Shown here: piece after piece, positions 36,591 through 44,965 of the stretch
Position numbering within the stretch: position 1 is the first letter of the stretch
How the letters are laid out: each line of letters opens with the position of its first letter
From: Flagellimonas sp. HMM57
GTDB lineage: Bacteria; Bacteroidota; Bacteroidia; Flavobacteriales; Flavobacteriaceae
DNA length: 64,000 nt
Direction of reading: 5' to 3'
NCBI RefSeq assembly: GCF_021390175.1
Contig: NZ_CP090004.1
Coordinates: 744,001 to 808,000, forward strand
Position numbers and translations under genes: made by a program
The notes under the pieces: model-generated
Told to the model about the DNA's origin: nothing
The model's database searches: none
What the model saw: the letters and a program-made list of their open reading frames with translations, nothing else

Positions 36591-38673
36591 TGGTCAATTC
36601 TAGTTTTCTATGGTTCTCCAATCGCTCTAAAACAGTTTTTGCATCTTCTATGTAACTAGCCGCAAATTCTTTTGATGGCCTATTTTGATTCAATTGTAAT
36701 GCCACTTCTTCAAAACTTTTAGCGAAGCTGATTTTTCCCGGTTCCACAAAAAGTCTGTCAAAATCCTTGATTATTGAAGCTTGGGTATTCGTCTTCACCT
36801 TTTCAGACGTAAGAAGTGCTTTTGCAGAGTTAACTATAGATTGATAGGAATAGTAAATACTGGCGGCCCATTTTTCTTGCTTCAGGGCTTCTTCGGCATT
36901 TTCAATTTTCTCCTGACTCTCATAAAAAAGTGTTGCCACCAAATCCACGATCACTCCTGCACATTCGCCAACGCCTATTTCTTTCTTGTACTTTTCCGCA
37001 TTGCCCCAATCGATAAAATCGTCTTGGGTCAAATTTTCGATGTTGGTCAACGGTTTCAAAAATTCGTAAAAATAGTGCTCGCCTTTTTCTTGATAGTAAT
37101 CTGCAAAAGATATTCCATTACCGTTTTTATTAAAATCGTCTAAAATCAATCGTAATGCTTGTGGTCCTCTTTTACTCGGAATTTTCACCACTTTATCTGC
37201 AAATCTGCCATTTCCGTTACCAAAATTTCCTCCGCCCAATAAAACCTGTAAAGCTGGAGCCACCAATTTATCCTTGGTACGTATGGACATTCCCTGAAAC
37301 CCGATATTGGCCATATTGTGCTGTCCACAGGCATTCATGCATCCGCTTATTTTAATAACAACGTCGGGGTTATTGATATACTCTGGATATTCTGCTTTTA
37401 TCACGCGCTCCAATTCGGCAGCAATTCCTGTACTACTGGCTATTCCCAGATTACAAGTATCCGTGCCTGGGCAAGCAGTGATATCCAAAGCTTTATTGTA
37501 GCCAGCTTCTACAAAACCAAGTTTTTTCAGTTCTGTGTAGAAAAATGGAACGGATTCTTCTTTTACATAAGGAATCAAAATGTTTTGTCTGAGCGACAAC
37601 CTAATTTCACCTGCAGCAAAATTCTGTACTAAATCCGCAAGTTTTCTAGCGTCAGTCGTATAAAAATCACCCAACAAGACTTTTATTCCAATTGCAACAT
37701 ATCCTTCTTGTTTTTGTGGTATGAGATTAGTGGATTTCCATTGTTCAAATTCTTCTTGGTTTTCTATTTCAACTAGTGGCACTTTAGTTTGGGCAACTAC
37801 TGGTTTTGGGTACTTTTCGAAATCTATGGGATATGATTGGTGCGGAACTGCTAGTTGTTCTTTTTCCAAAAGTTCTTTGAATCCATCGAGTCCTAAATCT
37901 TTCAGTAAAAATTTCATTCTAGCTTTGGCTCGGCTCTTACGCTCTCCATATCTATCAAAAACACGGATTACACTCTCCATTAACGGAATTATCTTGTTTG
38001 ATGGCAAGAATTCGAATAATACGTCCGCGTGCCGTGGCTGAGAACCTAGCCCACCTGCCAGCATTACTTTAAAGCCTCTTTCCCCATTTTTTATTTTTGC
38101 GATAAAGCCCAAGTCATGCATGTACGAAAGACCTGTATCGGAATCATTAGCCGAAAAAGAAACCTTAAATTTCCTACCCATTTCCTGACCTATCGGGTTT
38201 CTTAAGAAATATTGAAAAAGCGCATGGGCATAAGGAGAAACATCAAATGGTTCATGAACATCTATTCCCGCTGTTTCGCTGGCCGTAACATTTCTAACAG
38301 TATTCCCACAGGCCTCACGAAGTGTAACATCGTCTCTTTCCAATTGTGCCCATAGTTCTGGGGTTCGCTCCAAGTCCACATAATGTATCTGTATGTCTTG
38401 GCGCGTGGTGATGTGCAAACGTCCTCGTGAGTATTCATCGGACACATCACATATGCGAAGTAGTTGATTGGAAGTTACTTTTCCGTAGGGCAATTTGATA
38501 CGTACCATCTGTACGCCGGGTTGGCGTTGGCCATAAACGCCCCTTGCCAGACGAAGGCTTCTGAATTTTTCTTCATCAACCTTACCTTCCTTGAACTGTC
38601 TGATTTTTTTATCCAGTTCGATAATATCTTTTTCAACGACTGGATTTTCTATTTCTGTTCTAAAACTTTGCAT
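36583..38673 (-). CDS. Sirohaem sulfite/nitrite reductase with C-terminal HEPN-like domain
   Basis: 696 residues. Residues about 1-560 are a ferredoxin-type sulfite/nitrite reductase with two half-domains (KLPYGKVTSNQLLRICDV, RLHITTRQDIQIHYVDL) and the sirohaem-4Fe4S Cys motifs CPGTDTCNLG and SGCMNACGQH. In this operon it most likely reduces sulfite to sulfide. Residues about 575-696 form a helical domain (EEALKQEKWAASIYYSYQSI, VNSAKALL) that looks like HEPN, which binds or senses small molecules or nucleotides in other proteins. Its role here is unknown. Long gene (family usual 550-600). Confidence 0.9.
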   Translation of the reverse strand: MQSFRTEIENPVVEKDIIELDKKIRQFKEGKVDEEKFRSLRLARGVYGQRQPGVQMVRIKLPYGKVTSNQLLRICDVSDEYSRGRLHITTRQDIQIHYVDLERTPELWAQLERDDVTLREACGNTVRNVTASETAGIDVHEPFDVSPYAHALFQYFLRNPIGQEMGRKFKVSFSANDSDTGLSYMHDLGFIAKIKNGERGFKVMLAGGLGSQPRHADVLFEFLPSNKIIPLMESVIRVFDRYGERKSRAKARMKFLLKDLGLDGFKELLEKEQLAVPHQSYPIDFEKYPKPVVAQTKVPLVEIENQEEFEQWKSTNLIPQKQEGYVAIGIKVLLGDFYTTDARKLADLVQNFAAGEIRLSLRQNILIPYVKEESVPFFYTELKKLGFVEAGYNKALDITACPGTDTCNLGIASSTGIAAELERVIKAEYPEYINNPDVVIKISGCMNACGQHNMANIGFQGMSIRTKDKLVAPALQVLLGGGNFGNGNGRFADKVVKIPSKRGPQALRLILDDFNKNGNGISFADYYQEKGEHYFYEFLKPLTNIENLTQDDFIDWGNAEKYKKEIGVGECAGVIVDLVATLFYESQEKIENAEEALKQEKWAASIYYSYQSIVNSAKALLTSEKVKTNTQASIIKDFDRLFVEPGKISFAKSFEEVALQLNQNRPSKEFAASYIEDAKTVLERLENHRKLELTNA

Positions 38674-38725
38674 CTTTTTTCGCTTCTTGAATCTAGATTA
38701 AAACACTATACAATATTTTATTAAT

Positions 38726-38742
38726 CCTATAGATTTAATAGG
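38726..38742. promoter_or_regulatory. Putative Rrf2 operator upstream of sulfite reductase operon
   Basis: CCTATAGATTTAATAGG, an inverted repeat (CCTAT/ATAGG) identical in all 17 bases to the site at 42019-42035. It lies 53 bp upstream of the sulfite reductase ATG (start 38673). Confidence 0.7.
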
Positions 38743-38805
38743 TTATTTATATAAAGTATTTTTAGTTTGATAGATTCATGATTCATAAATAATGGGATAT
38801 TCTTT

Positions 38806-40053
38806 TTAGTTGATAAAACCTACACCAGCAGTGGTATTTGTTTGTTCATCGATTAAAATAAAGGAACCATTGGATTTATTTTCCACAAATGAGTCGTAAA
38901 AAATTGGTTTACTTAACTTTATTTCCACTTCTCCTATTTCGTTCAACTCCAATTTGCCTTCTGAAAGCTTACTTCCCGAGTAATCGGTAGCAATAACATT
39001 CTTGATAGATGTGACTTTTGAAAGCACTTTATTGGTATTGTGCTGTACAACATACCTTGTACCGGCCCTAAGCTGTTTATTGTCCATCCAACACACTGTT
39101 GCTTCTATCTCTTTTTTTACTTCTGGAAGTTCACCTGATTTTACCAGCATATCGCCACGAGTAATATTAATCTCGTTCTCCAATGTAACGGTTACCGAAC
39201 TGCCCGCTCCTGCTTCGTCAAAAGTCTTATCGTAAAAGTAGATTTCCTTAATTTTTGATTTGGTCAGGGATGGTAAAATGGTTACCTCATCCCCTACCTT
39301 GAGATTTCCCCCATATATTTTACCTGCAAATCCCCTGAAATCATGAAAATCCTGAGTCTTTGGCCGAATTACTGTTTGAACCGGTAAGCGGACAAATCCC
39401 TCATCTTTTAAATCGATAGTTTCCAGATTTTCCAAATGTTCAAGAATTGTCTCTCCATTGTACCAAGGCATAGCGTTGGTTTTTTCCGCAACATTATCGC
39501 CCTTGAGCGCACTTACAGGAATATAGCTCAACTGCTGTTCTGCATATGTACTATTGGCATTCAGTTTTTCAAAATCTGACTTGATATTTTCGAATACGTC
39601 TTCTGAATAATCAACCAAATCCATTTTATTGATGGCCACAATCACATTTTTAACACGTAGCAGATTATTGATAAAAAAATGACGGTACGTCTGCTCTATC
39701 ACGCCTTTTCTAGCATCAATCAATATTATCGCTACTTGAGAGGTTGAAGCACCAGTGACCATGTTTCTGGTATACTCCACGTGACCTGGGGTATCGGCAA
39801 TGATGTAGCTCTTTTTTGGAGTGGAAAAATAAATATGGGCCACGTCTATCGTAATTCCTTGTTCACGTTCTGCGACCAGACCATCGGTGGCCAAGGAAAA
39901 ATCCAAATAATCATACCCTCGTTGCTTGCTACTTTTTCTAATGGCTTCCAATTTATCATCGGTCAACGATTTGGTATCGTAAAGTAGTCGCCCGATCAAT
40001 GTACTTTTACCATCATCTACGCTTCCTGCCGTTGCTATCTTCAGTACTTCCAT
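38806..40053 (-). CDS. cysN: Sulfate adenylyltransferase subunit 1 (GTPase)
   Basis: GTPase subunit that drives ATP sulfurylase (sulfate + ATP to APS). 415 residues, EF-Tu-like. G1 GSVDDGKSTLIGRLLYD, G3 DTPGHVEYTRNMVTGAST, G4 NKMDLVD, and C-terminal beta-barrel domains. No APS kinase (CysC) domain is fused at the C-terminus. Follows cysD after an 84-bp spacer with repeats. Works as CysDN heterodimer with the next gene upstream. Confidence 0.96.
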   Translation of the reverse strand: MEVLKIATAGSVDDGKSTLIGRLLYDTKSLTDDKLEAIRKSSKQRGYDYLDFSLATDGLVAEREQGITIDVAHIYFSTPKKSYIIADTPGHVEYTRNMVTGASTSQVAIILIDARKGVIEQTYRHFFINNLLRVKNVIVAINKMDLVDYSEDVFENIKSDFEKLNANSTYAEQQLSYIPVSALKGDNVAEKTNAMPWYNGETILEHLENLETIDLKDEGFVRLPVQTVIRPKTQDFHDFRGFAGKIYGGNLKVGDEVTILPSLTKSKIKEIYFYDKTFDEAGAGSSVTVTLENEINITRGDMLVKSGELPEVKKEIEATVCWMDNKQLRAGTRYVVQHNTNKVLSKVTSIKNVIATDYSGSKLSEGKLELNEIGEVEIKLSKPIFYDSFVENKSNGSFILIDEQTNTTAGVGFIN

Positions 40054-40060
40054 TTTTTTA

Positions 40061-40132
40061 GTTATTGGTTGTTCGTTGATGAATATCTGTTATGTCAAAT
40101 CTACCATCAACCATGAACAATAAACGTTCAAC
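40061..40132. repeat. TTGTTCGTTG-type inverted repeat between cysD and cysN
   Basis: GTTATTGGTTGTTCGTTGATG at 40061-40081 is imperfectly complementary to CATCAACCATGAACAATAAAC at 40105-40125. Same word family as 16778 and 30606. Confidence 0.6.
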
Positions 40133-40137
40133 TATTT

Positions 40138-41085
40138 TTAAAAATATCCTTGTTGTTTGCGTTTCTCCATTGCTGCTTCGGAACGCTTGTCATCTATTCT
40201 TGCACCCCGTTCCGATATTTTGGAATCACGGATTTCCGCTACTACCTTATCAATGGTATCGGCATAGGATTCTACTGCTGCTGTACAGGACATATCGCCC
40301 ACGGTCCTAAACCGAACCATACGTTCTTCTACAGTTTCATCTTCTACCCTAAAGACAACTTCGTCTTCTGCAGACCAAATCAATCCATCTCTAAAGAAAA
40401 CGTTTCTTGGATGTGCAAAGTAGATGGAAGGTATTTCAATATTTTCTTTTTGGATATAGCTCCACACGTCAAGTTCCGTCCAGTTACTTATTGGGAATAC
40501 CCTTACGTTCTGTCCCATTTCAATCTGACCGTTCAGCATATCGAATAATTCTGGACGTTGATTCTTTTCATCCCATTGTCCAAAATCATCCCTAACCGAA
40601 AAAATACGCTCTTTTGCCCTGGCTTTTTCTTCATCCCTTCTAGCGCCTCCAATACAGGCATCAAATTTAAATTCCTCGATCGCATCTAAAAGTGTAGTTG
40701 TTTGCAATGAGTTTCTACTGGCATATTTACCAGTTTCTTCAACCACTTTTCCTTGGTCTATGGAATCTTGAACGTTTCTTATAATCAGGTCCACTCCTAA
40801 TTCTTCCGCCAATCTGTCTCGGAACTCAATGGTTTCGGGAAAGTTATGCCCTGTGTCTATGTGCAACAATGGAAATGGGATTTTCGCCGGCCAAAATGCT
40901 TTTTGGGCCAGCCTGACCAAGGTAATGGAATCCTTGCCCCCTGAAAACAAGAGCACAGGTTTTTCAAACTGGGCCGCCACTTCCCTAAATATGTAAATTG
41001 CTTCGTGCTCCAGTGCATTTGTCTGTAACTTTTGGGAATCCGCACTAATGTTTAGCGCTTCTATTTCTTCTAGAAGTGTATTCAA
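40138..41085 (-). CDS. cysD: Sulfate adenylyltransferase subunit 2
   Basis: Catalytic ATP sulfurylase subunit. 315 residues, PP-loop motif VLLFSGGKDSITLVRLAQKAF near residue 44. HIDTGHNFPETIEFRDRL, CIGGARRDEEKARAKERIFS and RVFPISNWTELDVWSYI follow, as in CysD from other bacteria. The last residues (AAMEKRKQQGYF) match the family end. About 15 residues longer at the N-terminus than E. coli CysD. Between cysH and cysN in the sulfate-activation unit. Confidence 0.96.
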   Translation of the reverse strand: MNTLLEEIEALNISADSQKLQTNALEHEAIYIFREVAAQFEKPVLLFSGGKDSITLVRLAQKAFWPAKIPFPLLHIDTGHNFPETIEFRDRLAEELGVDLIIRNVQDSIDQGKVVEETGKYASRNSLQTTTLLDAIEEFKFDACIGGARRDEEKARAKERIFSVRDDFGQWDEKNQRPELFDMLNGQIEMGQNVRVFPISNWTELDVWSYIQKENIEIPSIYFAHPRNVFFRDGLIWSAEDEVVFRVEDETVEERMVRFRTVGDMSCTAAVESYADTIDKVVAEIRDSKISERGARIDDKRSEAAMEKRKQQGYF

Positions 41086-41103
41086 AATGCTTTTTTTAAT
41101 GGG

Positions 41104-41727
41104 TTAAGTATGTAATCCACATTCTCTGTTTTCGAGAACTTTGGTGGGATCAAAGTAATTATGTTCGTTCGGCAACTGATGCGTTTCAAGATAAGCGTCC
41201 AATTGTGCATCGTTCCAGTGGTAAAAGGGGCTTACTTTTAGTGTTCCATCATTGCTCAGACTAAGGATATCCAAAGAATCCCGATGTACAGTTTGCCCTT
41301 TTCTCAAATTCGTGAACCAAACATCTGGCCTATGTTCTGCCATTGCTCTTTTAAAAGGTTCCAATTTTACCTGTTCAGTAAATATTCCATGTTCAGGATC
41401 ATCGATTTGGGGAATACCCATAACCACATCCCTGTATGCCGATGTTTGTTTGGGTACATATAATCTAATGTTCAAGCCTAAACGATCAATCAACTCTTCT
41501 GCGTGCTTATAAGTAGGCCGAGTGTTATATCCCGTATCACACCAAATAACAGGAATAGCATTATCCACATTCGTTATTGCATGAAGGATGGTTACCTCAT
41601 AAGGACGAAAATTAGTAGTAATCACTGGTGTAGTGGCATTGGCCAAGGCCCAAGAAATGATTTCTTTAGGTTCGGCATCTCTAAATTGTAGATTTAAGTC
41701 TTGGATTTTTTCTTTTAAAACTATCAT
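41104..41727 (-). CDS. cysH: Phosphoadenylyl-sulfate reductase
   Basis: Reduces activated sulfate to sulfite using thioredoxin. 207 residues, slightly short of the usual 230-245. The active-site Cys is at the C-terminus in RECGLH (Cys203); the nucleotide part has WCDTGYNTRPTYKHAEEL and DPEHGIFTEQVKLEPF. The CC...CxxC iron-sulfur ligands of APS reductases are absent, so it should use PAPS. However no APS kinase gene lies in the window, so CysC must be elsewhere or the substrate assignment is off. 12 bp after the DUF2061 gene. Confidence 0.9.
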   Translation of the reverse strand: MIVLKEKIQDLNLQFRDAEPKEIISWALANATTPVITTNFRPYEVTILHAITNVDNAIPVIWCDTGYNTRPTYKHAEELIDRLGLNIRLYVPKQTSAYRDVVMGIPQIDDPEHGIFTEQVKLEPFKRAMAEHRPDVWFTNLRKGQTVHRDSLDILSLSNDGTLKVSPFYHWNDAQLDAYLETHQLPNEHNYFDPTKVLENRECGLHT

Positions 41728-41739
41728 ATCACCATAACA

Positions 41740-42003
41740 TTATTTACCCCAACCAATGCTGTTCCATAGTCTTTCGTGAAAAAAGTAGAGTACCATTTTG
41801 GTAACCAGTTCTATTAAACCAATGGAAAATGCAAGTGATAAAGTACCGGTAACCACCCATGATATGATGATGGTATCAAATGTTCCAACTATTCGCCAGC
41901 TTATGGATTTGGCAACACTACGCTTGGGGCTTTCTGAACTTTTGTCTTTTGCAAAAGTATCTTTGGTCTTTCTGTTATTTATCAGTAATTGGTCTGCAAT
42001 CAT
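41740..42003 (-). CDS. DUF2061 small membrane protein
   Basis: 87 residues. About 30 polar residues are followed by the DUF2061 core SKSISWRIVGTFDTIIISWV and a second hydrophobic segment (LSLAFSIGLIELVTKMVLYFFH) ending in HERLWNSIGWGK. Two transmembrane helices are expected. The family often lies beside sulfate-assimilation genes in Bacteroidota and proteobacteria, which supports a role in sulfate metabolism or transport; mechanism unknown. First gene of the cysH-cysD-cysN unit. An Rrf2 operator lies 16 bp upstream. Confidence 0.85.
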   Translation of the reverse strand: MIADQLLINNRKTKDTFAKDKSSESPKRSVAKSISWRIVGTFDTIIISWVVTGTLSLAFSIGLIELVTKMVLYFFHERLWNSIGWGK

Positions 42004-42018
42004 AATAAATTTTATTTT

Positions 42019-42035
42019 CCTATAGATTTAATAGG
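42019..42035. promoter_or_regulatory. Putative Rrf2 operator at the cys unit start site
   Basis: CCTATAGATTTAATAGG, identical to the site at 38726. It covers the predicted transcription start just downstream of the -7 element at 42041-42048, a position suited to repression. Confidence 0.72.
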
Positions 42036-42040
42036 ATAAT

Positions 42041-42048
42041 CAAAAATA
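42041..42048 (-). promoter_or_regulatory. Candidate -7 element of the cys unit
   Basis: Minus-strand TATTTTTG (perfect TAnnTTTG), 38 bp upstream of the DUF2061 ATG. No clear TTTG at the -33 position is seen. Confidence 0.5.
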
Positions 42049-42098
42049 GAATTATTTATTAAAGTGAATCGTTAAAAGTCCAATAAAATTACTTTTAT

Positions 42099-42115
42099 CC
42101 TATAGTTTTAGTAGA
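42099..42115. promoter_or_regulatory. Second, weaker Rrf2-type site upstream of cys unit
   Basis: CCTATAGTTTTAGTAGA, three mismatches to the 42019 site. It is centred about 72-73 bp upstream of the predicted start, the same distance as the site at 50165 from the metY start. Confidence 0.45.
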
Positions 42116-42184
42116 TTAACTTGATATAAACCTTATCGTTATAAAAATTTCAAGTAAAGTCAATTATAATTGAAGAATTCTAAA

Positions 42185-42595
42185 TCAAGAAATAAGGTCA
42201 GCTAAAGTATTGTTCCGATAAACTTCAAGATTCGCATCACGCACCTTGAGCATTAGCTTATTTACCGAACATTGGTCTTGATTGGGACAATCCTCACATT
42301 TTTCGTAAAAATTCAAACTAACACAGGGAACCATGGCTATAGGGCCTTCCAAAACGCGCATTACGGTAGTCATCTGAATTTCATCGGGAGACTTTATAAG
42401 ATAATATCCACCACCCTTTCCTTTTTTCGAACCTAAAAAACCATTCCTGCGAAGTGTAAGCAGTATACTTTCCAAAAACTTTTGCGAGATGTTCTCGTGT
42501 TTTGCAATTTCTGCAATTTGAACGGGTTCCGTACTTTTTGTCGAAGCCAGATACGTTAATGCCTTTAAACCATATTTTGTCTTTTTGGAGAGCAT
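42185..42595 (-). CDS. Rrf2-family transcriptional regulator
   Basis: 136 residues. Winged-helix N-terminus MLSKKTKYGLKALTYLA with the recognition helix around HENISQKFLESILLTLRR. The wing region is followed by four Cys (Cys91, 100, 103, 109; PCVSLNFYEKCEDCPNQDQC), arranged like the 2Fe-2S ligands of IscR. It may thus sense iron-sulfur or cysteine status. Position beside the sulfate unit and the matching inverted repeats point to control of cysteine and sulfate genes, similar to CymR in Bacillus. Cluster binding and repression are inferred. Confidence 0.9.
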   Translation of the reverse strand: MLSKKTKYGLKALTYLASTKSTEPVQIAEIAKHENISQKFLESILLTLRRNGFLGSKKGKGGGYYLIKSPDEIQMTTVMRVLEGPIAMVPCVSLNFYEKCEDCPNQDQCSVNKLMLKVRDANLEVYRNNTLADLIS

Positions 42596-42738
42596 AGCTG
42601 CTAATATAGGAAAGAATCGAATACTCTTTTTGGCTTTTCAATCATAATTGAATGCGGTAATACTTTTTTACCCATTAAAAGCGTTACTGATGCAAACCTA
42701 GATTGTAAAAATTTTCTTATCTAATCATAATATATATA

Positions 42739-43581
42739 ATGAAGTATTATTTACCTTTTATTTCCGCTTTCTTAGTATTCATAACATCTGAAGCACAAAA
42801 TTTCAAGATAAAAAAAGGAGAAGTTTTAATAAATAAAACTAAAGTGGCCTCAATACAAAAGGTCAAACAAAAAGGTACCAACTATTATCTTTTAAGCGAT
42901 ATTAACAATAACCCGATTTGCAGAGTGCAGGATTTGGAACAACAGTCATTATTATATCCTACCGATAAATCATATCCTTTTCGGGCTTTTTTTGGTGAAA
43001 AGCTAAGTGACACTTTGACAATAACTAAGAAAAACTATTGGTTATCGGAGAAAAGAATTATTGACTATGCACTTAAAATAGGTATGTTAAATGACACAGG
43101 TTTTGATGAATCCAAGACCCAAGAATTAATTTTATCTACACCCAAGCTTCCAGAGTGGATTACTGAAAGAATAAAAGGTGAGCAAGAATTGGTAGAACAA
43201 CGTCAGTTCAAGGTTGAACGAACTTTTAAACAAGAGGATACTTTTGTGAAATCATATGAAAGCCGACAAGCGACCAGTCAACTAAACAAGAGTATCGTAA
43301 CTCAAATTAAGTACGACATCTACCAAGGTGACCCAAATGGAAATAATATTTTAATAGGTCATGGAATTTACGAAACTGGAACGGTCAGAGGCACATGGCT
43401 TTTCATTTTGAACACCAAGAATGTCCCGTTAGCGTCTTATAGTGGAGCTAAACTCAAACTTTATGAACCATTCAAAGAAATTAGCCCTTTAAAACATGAA
43501 GTCACTACGTTGAGCGGTACTTCTAAGAGTGAATCTATAAAGCAGATGGCAATAGAATTAATAAAAAGGGATTTACTTTAA
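42739..43581 (+). CDS. Secreted protein of unknown function
   Basis: 280 residues. A signal peptide (MKYYLPFISAFLVFITSEAQ, cleavage near residue 20) is followed by a lysine-rich soluble domain without recognised motifs. Notable text: GEVLINKTKVASIQKVKQKG near residue 27 and YDIYQGDPNGNNILIGHGIY near residue 195. It is divergent from the Rrf2 gene and ends in its own bidirectional terminator. Probably periplasmic or surface-exposed. Confidence 0.7.
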   Translation: MKYYLPFISAFLVFITSEAQNFKIKKGEVLINKTKVASIQKVKQKGTNYYLLSDINNNPICRVQDLEQQSLLYPTDKSYPFRAFFGEKLSDTLTITKKNYWLSEKRIIDYALKIGMLNDTGFDESKTQELILSTPKLPEWITERIKGEQELVEQRQFKVERTFKQEDTFVKSYESRQATSQLNKSIVTQIKYDIYQGDPNGNNILIGHGIYETGTVRGTWLFILNTKNVPLASYSGAKLKLYEPFKEISPLKHEVTTLSGTSKSESIKQMAIELIKRDLL

Positions 43582-43593
43582 CCAATATCCGAC

Positions 43594-43631
43594 AAAAATA
43601 AAAAAGGCGCTAATACGCCTTTTTTATTTTT
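43594..43631. terminator. Bidirectional terminator between secreted-protein gene and metZ
   Basis: AAAAAGGCG-CTAATA-CGCCTTTTT extended by flanking A-rich and T-rich arms. It serves the plus-strand secreted-protein gene and the minus-strand metZ. Confidence 0.88.
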
Positions 43632-43675
43632 GTTAATCCCTTAATCCATGTTTGTAATAATCAAGATAAGAACGT

Positions 43676-44848
43676 CTAACCTAGTGCTTGGGCGATATCC
43701 CCGATAATATCGTCGATATGTTCCAACCCTACCGAAACACGTACCATTCCATCGGAGATACCAACAGACTCCCGTTCCTCTTTGGTAAGTTTACTATGCG
43801 TAGTCGATGCCGGATGGGTCACAATACTTCTTGAATCTCCCAAATTGGCAGAAAGTGACAGCAATTGTATAGCATCAAAGAATTTTTTCCCTTCTTCGAG
43901 TCCACCTTTTACCTCAAAAGCTACGACACATCCTCCCGCTTTCATTTGTTTTTTGGCTAATTCATATTTGGGATGGGATTTTAAAAAAGGATACTTGACC
44001 CAAGCCACTTTAGAATGGTTTTCTAAAAACTCAGCTAGTTGTAAGGCATTGGAACAATGCCTATCCACTCGTATTCCCAATGTTTCCAAGCTTTTGGACA
44101 ATACCCAGGCATTAAATGGGGAAAGTGCAGGGCCCGTAATCCTTGCGAAACGGTAGATTTTATCGATAAGCTCTGCATTCCCAACGGTGATTCCTGCGAG
44201 AACACGGCCTTGACCGTCCATCAACTTTGTTCCAGAATGAATGACCAAATCTGCTCCAAACTTGATAGGTTGTTGTAAATAGGGCGAAGCAAAACAATTA
44301 TCGACAATAAGAATTAATCCATTTTTCTTCGCAATTTTCCCAAGCACCTCAAGGTCTAAAACATCTACTCCAGGATTGGTCGGCGACTCGGCGTAGATAA
44401 CCTTGGTTTTGGCTGTTATCAAATTTTCTACTTCTTCCAAAGCATTGATATCAAAATAACTTGTGCCAATGTTCCATTTTGGAAAAAACTGTGTGAACAA
44501 CGTATGTGTTGAACCAAAGATACTTTTTGCTGATATGATGTGGTCGCCACTTTCCAAAAGGGCGGCAAATGTTGAAAAAACGGCAGCCATGCCAGAAGCG
44601 AAGGCAAAACCTGCTTCGGCCCCTTCCATTTTACATACCTTCTCGATAAATTCAGACGAGTTTGGATTGGAATAGCGCGAATAAATATTTCGTTCTTTCT
44701 CTTCGGCGAACGAAGCTCTCATATCTTCCGCATCATCAAACACAAAACTGGAGGTCAGGTACATTGGCGTAGAGTGTTCCAAGAATTGGGTACGCTCCAA
44801 TTGTGTACGTATGGCTTCTGTTTCAAACTTCTTGTTTTTCTTTATCAT
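43676..44848 (-). CDS. Trans-sulfuration PLP enzyme (O-succinyl/acetylhomoserine sulfhydrylase, MetZ-like)
   Basis: 390 residues of the cystathionine gamma-synthase family. PLP Lys in VIHSGTKLMDGQGRVLAG, GFAFASGMAAVFSTFAALL near residue 80, ARITGPALSPFNAWVLSKSLETL and SLSANLGDSRSIVTHPASTTHSKL at the end. The family includes MetZ (sulfhydrylase) and MetB (cystathionine synthase), which cannot be separated by sight. Last gene of the metY - triple fusion - metZ operon, following a spacer with a heptamer repeat. It makes homocysteine from an activated homoserine and sulfide. Confidence 0.88.
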   Translation of the reverse strand: MIKKNKKFETEAIRTQLERTQFLEHSTPMYLTSSFVFDDAEDMRASFAEEKERNIYSRYSNPNSSEFIEKVCKMEGAEAGFAFASGMAAVFSTFAALLESGDHIISAKSIFGSTHTLFTQFFPKWNIGTSYFDINALEEVENLITAKTKVIYAESPTNPGVDVLDLEVLGKIAKKNGLILIVDNCFASPYLQQPIKFGADLVIHSGTKLMDGQGRVLAGITVGNAELIDKIYRFARITGPALSPFNAWVLSKSLETLGIRVDRHCSNALQLAEFLENHSKVAWVKYPFLKSHPKYELAKKQMKAGGCVVAFEVKGGLEEGKKFFDAIQLLSLSANLGDSRSIVTHPASTTHSKLTKEERESVGISDGMVRVSVGLEHIDDIIGDIAQALG

Positions 44849-44919
44849 ACTATTTCAACATCATTTAAATATTTTGCAATAATGGATGAGACCTCTATCA
44901 AATCAGATATCAGACCTCC

Positions 44920-44954
44920 GACTACTGACTACTGACTACTGACTACTGACTACT
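44920..44954. repeat. Tandem heptamer (GACTACT)5
   Basis: Five perfect copies of GACTACT in the spacer between the triple-fusion gene and metZ. The unit length equals that of the TTGTTCG repeat at 16778. Confidence 0.9.
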
Positions 44955-44965
44955 AAATCTAAAAA

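Noticed and set aside
36583..38673. Sulfite reductase gene considered as assimilatory nitrite reductase
   Set aside because: Sequence alone permits it, but the operon with sirohaem synthesis, the shared operator with cysHDN and the absence of nitrate genes favour sulfite.
44920..44954. Direct repeats considered as a CRISPR remnant
   Set aside because: The copies are 7 bp and contiguous without spacers, and there are no cas genes; it is a simple tandem repeat.
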